From positions 6,337 to 20,458 of the forward strand of contig UZAN01050408.1 in NCBI GenBank assembly GCA_900618425.1: 14,122 bases of DNA. The letters are read 5' to 3'. The stretch is from Echinostoma caproni (Eukaryota > Platyhelminthes > Trematoda > Plagiorchiida > Echinostomatidae). The position numbers and the translations under genes are program-made. Shown one piece after another: positions 9,677-14,122 of the stretch; within the stretch, counting starts at the first letter, position 1; each line of letters opens with the position of its first letter. The notes below the pieces were generated by a model. It was not told the origin of the DNA. It was given only the letters and a program-made list of their open reading frames with translations, and ran no database searches.

Positions 9677-10051
9677 CTCTTGTTTGTAACTGTCAAAATG
9701 TTTGGGTTTTCCGGATCGCCTAATACAGCAGCGAATAGCTCTTCTCTCCTGTTTGCATTCCTTGTGCGCGTGCATTGGTCAAACTGGGGTTCTGTGTTTT
9801 TTTCTCGCCGATCACCCGAATCCGGTTGCGTAAAATTGAGGTATTCTTTGCAAAAGAGGCTATCTGATTCTTGATATGTCTGAATCAAAGCAATGTTTCT
9901 ATGCTTACAGTATAATTCTTGATTCATTTTCTCTATAAAATTACCATAAGCGTAACAATTCCAATCGCTTTTCGTCTCCTTGAAGCTAATTTTGCCTAAC
10001 GTTATCCACAGCGCAGTGTTGGCTTTTCTTTTCATGAAAAGAGTTGGAGCT
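9677..10051 (-). CDS. Possible exon of unknown gene, minus strand
   Basis: The minus strand stays open for about 124 codons from an ATACAG acceptor-like site (exon from 10051) to an AGAG|GTAAAT donor-like site (last base 9677). An ATG lies at 10035. Residues include a short segment KIYRAPTLFMKRKANT upstream of and across that ATG, then TALWITLGKISF, NCYAYGNFIEKMNQELYC and, near the end, ELFAAVLGDPENPNILTV. The amino-acid mix is varied and not a repeat artefact. In the same frame, after one stop at 9673-9675, the strand is open again to about 9388. No domain or family is recognised. It could be an exon of a gene nested in the intron, a decayed retroelement or pseudogene, or chance. The acceptor has a poor pyrimidine tract, which argues against a real exon. 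Confidence 0.25.
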
Positions 10052-10232
10052 CTGTATATTTTTGGATATTGTGAATCAGTCAGTGGTTATAGAGACGATT
10101 GCTGGTGAGTTAAATTTTGTCGAAAACTCCCCTGAAATGTTATCAGTAAAACCGCCTATCGGTATTGACTATAGGCGATAGACTGTTTCTTTCGGTCGTG
10201 GGAACACTGAATCCGGCCTGTTTGACGGACCA

Positions 10233-10288
10233 ACAGATAGACAGATAGACAGACAGACAGACAGACAGGCACACACGCACACAAGCAC
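10233..10288. repeat. (GACA/GATA)n then (CA)n repeat
   Basis: GATA and GACA units run for about 37 bases and are followed by an imperfect CA-rich tract. It lies in the intron, about 290 bases upstream of the second C1 exon. Confidence 0.93.
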
Positions 10289-10577
10289 GTTTACTACTCC
10301 ACCGTGTTCATGCGTTTCTGAACTTAAGCAGTGTATACTTGCACTCCCGATCTCTCGGTGCTCGCTTCTACCGTACCATGTTCGCTCTTTGCCGTCATCT
10401 CAGAAACCGTAACTTAAACTAGTACTCGTTCGAGCAAAATTACTTCTTCTGATGAAGAGAAGCAAGCACAGTTAAGCCATGATCTTCACTGCTCCACCCA
10501 CTCCCGCCGTCTCCGTCTTCGTCTTTTCTTCATCCATCTTACACCCTCCTCCCCCCATTGACTATGTTCCGTTACAG

Positions 10578-10811
10578 ATTGCAATTTATCTGTGCACGTC
10601 AAATGCAAATCCAATATCCGAGAAACATGCACCAAAGAAGGTCGTCGATCGGCCGTGCTGTCACACAATGGTGCCTCGGTCCTCACTCCAACCATTACCT
10701 CGACTTTGACCGAGACTACTGCTCCGTTGGCTAATAGTGCCGCAGTTACCCGTGTTCAGTCTACTGTGGTTCAGCCGTCATCCACAGAGATGTTGGCTCA
10801 CGCTTCGAATG
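10578..10811 (+). CDS. Internal exon: C-terminal half of C1 domain plus Ser/Thr linker (RhoGEF-like)
   Basis: The exon starts with two bases that complete an Asn codon from the exon ending at 8110, then reads CNLSVHVKCKSNIRETC. This supplies the fourth Cys, the second His after four residues, a Cys after two more and the last Cys after seven. Joined to the previous exon, the pattern is exactly H-X12-C-X2-C-X13-C-X2-C-X4-H-X2-C-X7-C, about 50 residues, the usual C1 length. After it comes TKEGRRSAVLSHNG, then a linker of Thr, Ser, Ala and Pro (LTPTITSTLTETTAPL and onward) with no fold recognised. The end of the domain and the CTK step after it are similar in layout to GEF-H1/ARHGEF2-type RhoGEFs of the Lbc family, whose C1 acts in localisation and regulation of a downstream DH-PH module. 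That is from memory of the family, without a search. No DH-PH is in the window, so other C1 proteins remain possible. The exon ends one base into a codon at a GTGAGT donor. Confidence 0.85.
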
Positions 10812-10846
10812 GTGAGTTGACTTATGGGTGCTCGTGAACCAGGTAG
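10812..10846 (+). other. 35-base micro-intron
   Basis: GTGAGT at 10812 and GTAG ending at 10846 bound a 35-base intron. Without removal the frame stops at TGA 10835-10837. With removal, the single overhanging G joins AC to make Asp, and the frame continues for about 67 codons. The alternative AG at 10841-10842 would give a frame that stops after seven codons. The intron has no pyrimidine tract. Introns of this size are known in schistosomes and some other small-intron lineages. Confidence 0.6.
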
Positions 10847-11049
10847 ACCGCCTCAATCAATCTGACGCCACATTGTCGCGTGAAATCACTGTTCCGTTTT
10901 TTGCGGATCGTTCGATTTCGATCCAGTCGGGACGATTATGTCATTCATATTCTTCTGTCCCATCATCACTTGTCGTTCAGAAACTCGGCTCCCTCCAGCA
11001 TGTGATTATTAGTCATAGGCAGCATTCCATCCCTACCACTGTAATAATG
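10847..11049 (+). CDS. Probable next exon: Ser-rich linker
   Basis: The exon continues the C1-domain protein after the micro-intron as DRLNQSDATLSREITVPFF, then a Ser-rich stretch (SISIQSGRLCHSYSSVPSS, VVQKLGSLQ). It is open in the required phase to TGA at 11065. The donor is unsure: GTAATA at 11050 and GTAATA at 11041 both fall between codons and would give ends at 11049 or 11040. No domain is recognised. The content resembles the unstructured, phosphorylatable linkers that lie between C1 and DH domains in Lbc-type RhoGEFs, but this is only compatible, not diagnostic. Confidence 0.5.
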
Positions 11050-11064
11050 GTAATAATAATAATT
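11041..11064. repeat. Short (TAA)n tract at the presumed donor
   Basis: GTAATAATGGTAATAATAATAAT contains two GTAATA sites, either of which could serve as splice donor of the preceding exon. Confidence 0.7.
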
Positions 11065-14000
11065 TGAAGCGTTTGTGAACACGAAGAGAAATGCTCGTGC
11101 ATCCCAAGATCGATAAATAAAAATCCTTGGGTTCAGTACCGCGTTAAGACAGGAAGCTGTTTTCCAATGAAAATTCTGTAGTCAAATGTTGTAAGTTGAA
11201 AGATAATTCAGTCTCGTATTTATAACCCAGAGCACAAATATGTCATGTTGTCATTCTCAATCGATTAGTGAATTCTATCGTAGGACTCGACTGATGACCG
11301 GAAAGTTGCATGAAGCAGATATGAACACGAAACGGGCAAAGAATTACACCTACAGGATTTGAGGGCTAATTTTCCGAGCCCAGGTGTTTGTGATCTGGGA
11401 TCCGCTTACTTGTACAGCTTATAATTTCCTGAAGTTTTGTCTCCAACGCGATTAGCTTGGCAACAAACCAGAGAGATATTTATTAGAGTAGACAACTATT
11501 TCATTTACTCAATAGTATGTGAGGTATCCGAGAGTGTAACTATGCGGAATCCCGAGTCAGGACGCACATTGTTCAATTCCTAGTTGTGATTAGACGGTTT
11601 TGCTTAATCGTTCATCGAGGCATAGTTACCACCGAACTCGATTACAGTCCTACGATGTTTCTTCGTTCATCACTTCCTTTTCTGTGGAGCTACCGACTAT
11701 TACCAGATATCTTGGCACTGTTTTTTTGTTACGTTTATGAATGTAACTTATCGATCGTTTCCCCAGAAAAAAATTATCTGGACATTAATTCCGAAAGGGA
11801 CTGCCATATGACCTGACTATCGTGCACGATGTGTTCCACTCTGTGTTCAACTTTTTGTACAGGAAAAACTCCTTGTTTATCATTAAAAATCGCCTATCCT
11901 ATGAATTGATCAGTCAGCGTTTTTTTCATTCATTTTGTGCAATCTATCAAAATTTTTGAGCGAGGGAAGACTGTTTCCATAATCCCACTCCATTTGTACA
12001 GGCGAACGAAGCATAACTGACAATTTAAACATGCATCAGTGTTCACTTTCGGAATTCGCCTACTTTCAAGGTCTAAGAAGCCTCCTTGTTATTGATTTGC
12101 CATAGTGCATCAATCTGCCTTGTGGGTGAAGGACATCTCATGTTCTTTACAGAAACACATACGCGGTCACACCGATGCACCCCGGAAGTGACTGGAGAGG
12201 AGTGTCGTCATGTGATAGCATTGACCTCGACTGATCTCATCGAATGCATGCAGATAATATTCCTTTGGACAACACGCCGCCCCCCCCTCCCGCCCCATGG
12301 CATCGACACATGTCCAAACACAAGACACTGAAGGATTCGCGAACATCGGACGAGTAATATGAATTGGGTAGTTAGATTGATTTCACCTTATGGTTCTAAG
12401 TGAGGATTGTAAAACCAATTGAACGACCAGCCTACTATTATTTTATTCAGTAGTAAAACGTTAGATGTTGCACTTAATTATAGTCAGTACCTTAACCGAT
12501 GCTATTACGGGGTTTTCGGGGGGCTACACCCTGTTCTGAAAGATTAGGCCTTACCCACCATATCCCAGAAGGCAGCTATCGACTAACTGGCAGGTTTGCC
12601 CTACCAGAATCTGTCCCACGGACCTGTTGACAAATCATGAATAAGAGTCCAGCGTGTATAGTGAAGGAACTACTTGTTTAAGGTCACGGTTGAGAGGGAC
12701 AAGACAGTGTGAAACGACGGAGCAATCGCGCTGTACATAACAGCGTCTAGTTGAAATGAAATCGCGTACAATAGATTAGCGGATCCGTTATCTACAACGG
12801 GCTCAGATGCGTTGGTTCAACATTAGACCACCATGAAGTTAGGCGTGACTTTTTCCATCTATCTTACTGCATTGCAACGTTTCCGTTTCAACTGTATACA
12901 ACCAATAGACGTGCACCTTCGTGAGGATGTTTTGCTGGCTGCCTTACGGCTGAACTTTGTCTGAACAATGAAGAAAAGATAAGACGTTCGAAGCACAAAG
13001 TTGATAGGATTACTAAAGTCAACATATCGAATGCAGAAACTCAGCAATTTAGTGTATGAACACCACTGCTTACCAAACTCAGCCATATCACTCAGTGTCG
13101 CTAATCGTCAAGCAAGTCGATACCAAGGTCCTCAACTGGGAAGCCCTCGGTCAGGCTTTGGCTTAATCATCCTTGACCTTCCTCTGACCACTACCTATCT
13201 TGGCAAATATGTGATAGAAATAGACTTCGATATAAGAGAGTGGATTAGTGGGACAAGATGACACAATCTCCATGCTCAAATTCAACAGTTTATTGAACGC
13301 CTATTCGTGGAGAACGGTGACCACAATTTACCTGAAGAGGTTCCGTTCCTTACTTATCATGATTTTCCGTTATCGTGTATATGTGACGAAAAATAATTCG
13401 TCGATCGCGATGCATCCAACGAGGTTCGAGTTAATCTAGTACCGCGTGATCCCGCGTGATCAATCGAGTCAACTAGTACGTGTTGCAGTCATCTGGCTCC
13501 GGCCCCCTTCTGCCTGCCGGTTTCGATCAACCAAAAATCGATAAATTCCTACAAGAACTGTGCGTCTGACTAGCTGATGGATTAAAACCTCAAGAAGAAT
13601 AAGTTCAATTGGGGGATTTTAGACCACTCGAAAACCTGTATACTAGTTTTACTAATGCTCCTCTGACGCAAAAATGCTATGAATCTTCCTTTGGACTTGA
13701 GATTAAGTTTGTCTTGCCCTATCCTGATCAATAGTGCACAATTTCCACAACCGGAAATAAACAGAAGTCAGTCTTCAAGTTCCTACCCGGATCGTTGTTG
13801 AAACCATTTCGACACAGATCACTCAGTTAGATACCTAGCTAGCACAGTGCATGATGAGAGCGAGAATCGGGGCTAGATAGAACATGATGTTTAGTTGACA
13901 CTACCGTTTTAGGATTATCCACGCAATAGTGGATTTCCTTCGACAATGTTGACGTGGTCATTTCAGTAATTCTAATCGTTAGTCATCTCGTTAATTGTAC

Positions 14001-14122
14001 ATAGCAGTGTAACATTCTGTTCAGTTATATCCTCTGGCTGCATTAAACATAGGATGTTCTTTATTGGTTCGTATTCTCATCATCATGGTAGTACTTACTG
14101 TTCAACTGTCCACTGTTATCCC
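11065..14122. other. Non-coding stretch, probably the next intron
   Basis: Both strands were read for exons with C1, DH, PH or other recognisable motifs and none was found. Open frames near 11586-11816, 12086-12331 and 13001-13439 (plus) and 12859-13086 (minus) have no motif and no convincing splice borders. C-rich runs occur at about 12279-12296. If the plus-strand gene is a RhoGEF, its catalytic exons should lie beyond the right edge. Confidence 0.5.

Larger units (their letters stand above)
8111..10577 (+). other. Intron dividing the C1 domain
   Basis: The donor is GTAAGT at 8111. The acceptor is GTTACAG ending at 10577, preceded by a long pyrimidine-rich tract (TCTTCGTCTTTTCTTCATCC and on to CCTCCTCCCCCC) and a branch-like TTGAC. 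The intron interrupts the codon for the residue before the fourth zinc-binding Cys. It holds several simple repeats and one minus-strand open stretch; no other gene was recognised. The plus-strand open frame around 8676-9020 has low-complexity content and no recognised motif. Confidence 0.85.

Noticed and set aside
10841..10842. Alternative acceptor CCAG for the micro-intron
   Set aside because: Splicing there from 10812 gives a frame that meets TGA after seven codons; the AG four bases later keeps the frame open.
13001..13439. Open frames near the right end as further exons of the C1 gene
   Set aside because: No DH, PH or other recognisable motif, and no convincing acceptor in the required phase.
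1..14122. CRISPR arrays, rRNA, bacterial operons or integrated viral genes
   Set aside because: No regularly spaced repeats, no rRNA-like blocks and no dense gene order were seen. The only reverse transcriptase is of LINE type.

Overview
The window is eukaryotic nuclear DNA, most likely from an invertebrate animal. Exons are short and sit between kilobase introns with GT..AG borders. Dinucleotide microsatellites are frequent, and there are tRNA-derived SINEs and a decayed non-LTR retrotransposon. One intron of only 35 nt beside introns of 2.5 and 4.3 kb would fit a flatworm (fluke-like) genome, but that is an inference. The two N bases point to a draft assembly. There is no bacterial-style gene packing, no rRNA and no CRISPR array.

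The main content is the middle part of one plus-strand gene. Four exons can be placed and their splice phases agree: 3491-3668 (Gly/Ser-rich, then a basic stretch), 7999-8110 (first half of a C1 zinc-binding domain), 10578-10811 (second half of the C1 domain, then a Ser/Thr/Pro-rich linker) and 10847 to about 11049 (Ser-rich linker). The joined C1 domain has all six Cys and both His in exact spacing, H-X12-C-X2-C-X13-C-X2-C-X4-H-X2-C-X7-C. The domain and the residues just after it resemble the Lbc/GEF-H1 group of Rho guanine nucleotide exchange factors. That family call is tentative, because the catalytic DH-PH domains would lie downstream of the window. The first and last exons of the gene are not visible here.

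Region by region: 1-1640 has no gene, only microsatellites. About 1660-2880 is a frameshifted LINE remnant with reverse transcriptase motifs. 2880-3490 holds nothing recognised. 3491-3668 is an exon with a GT microsatellite at its donor. The 3669-7998 intron carries three tRNA-derived SINE pieces, two of them in facing inverted orientation. 8111-10577 is the intron that splits the C1 domain; it contains a minus-strand open stretch of unknown status and several simple repeats. From about 11050 to the end nothing is recognised; it is probably another long intron.
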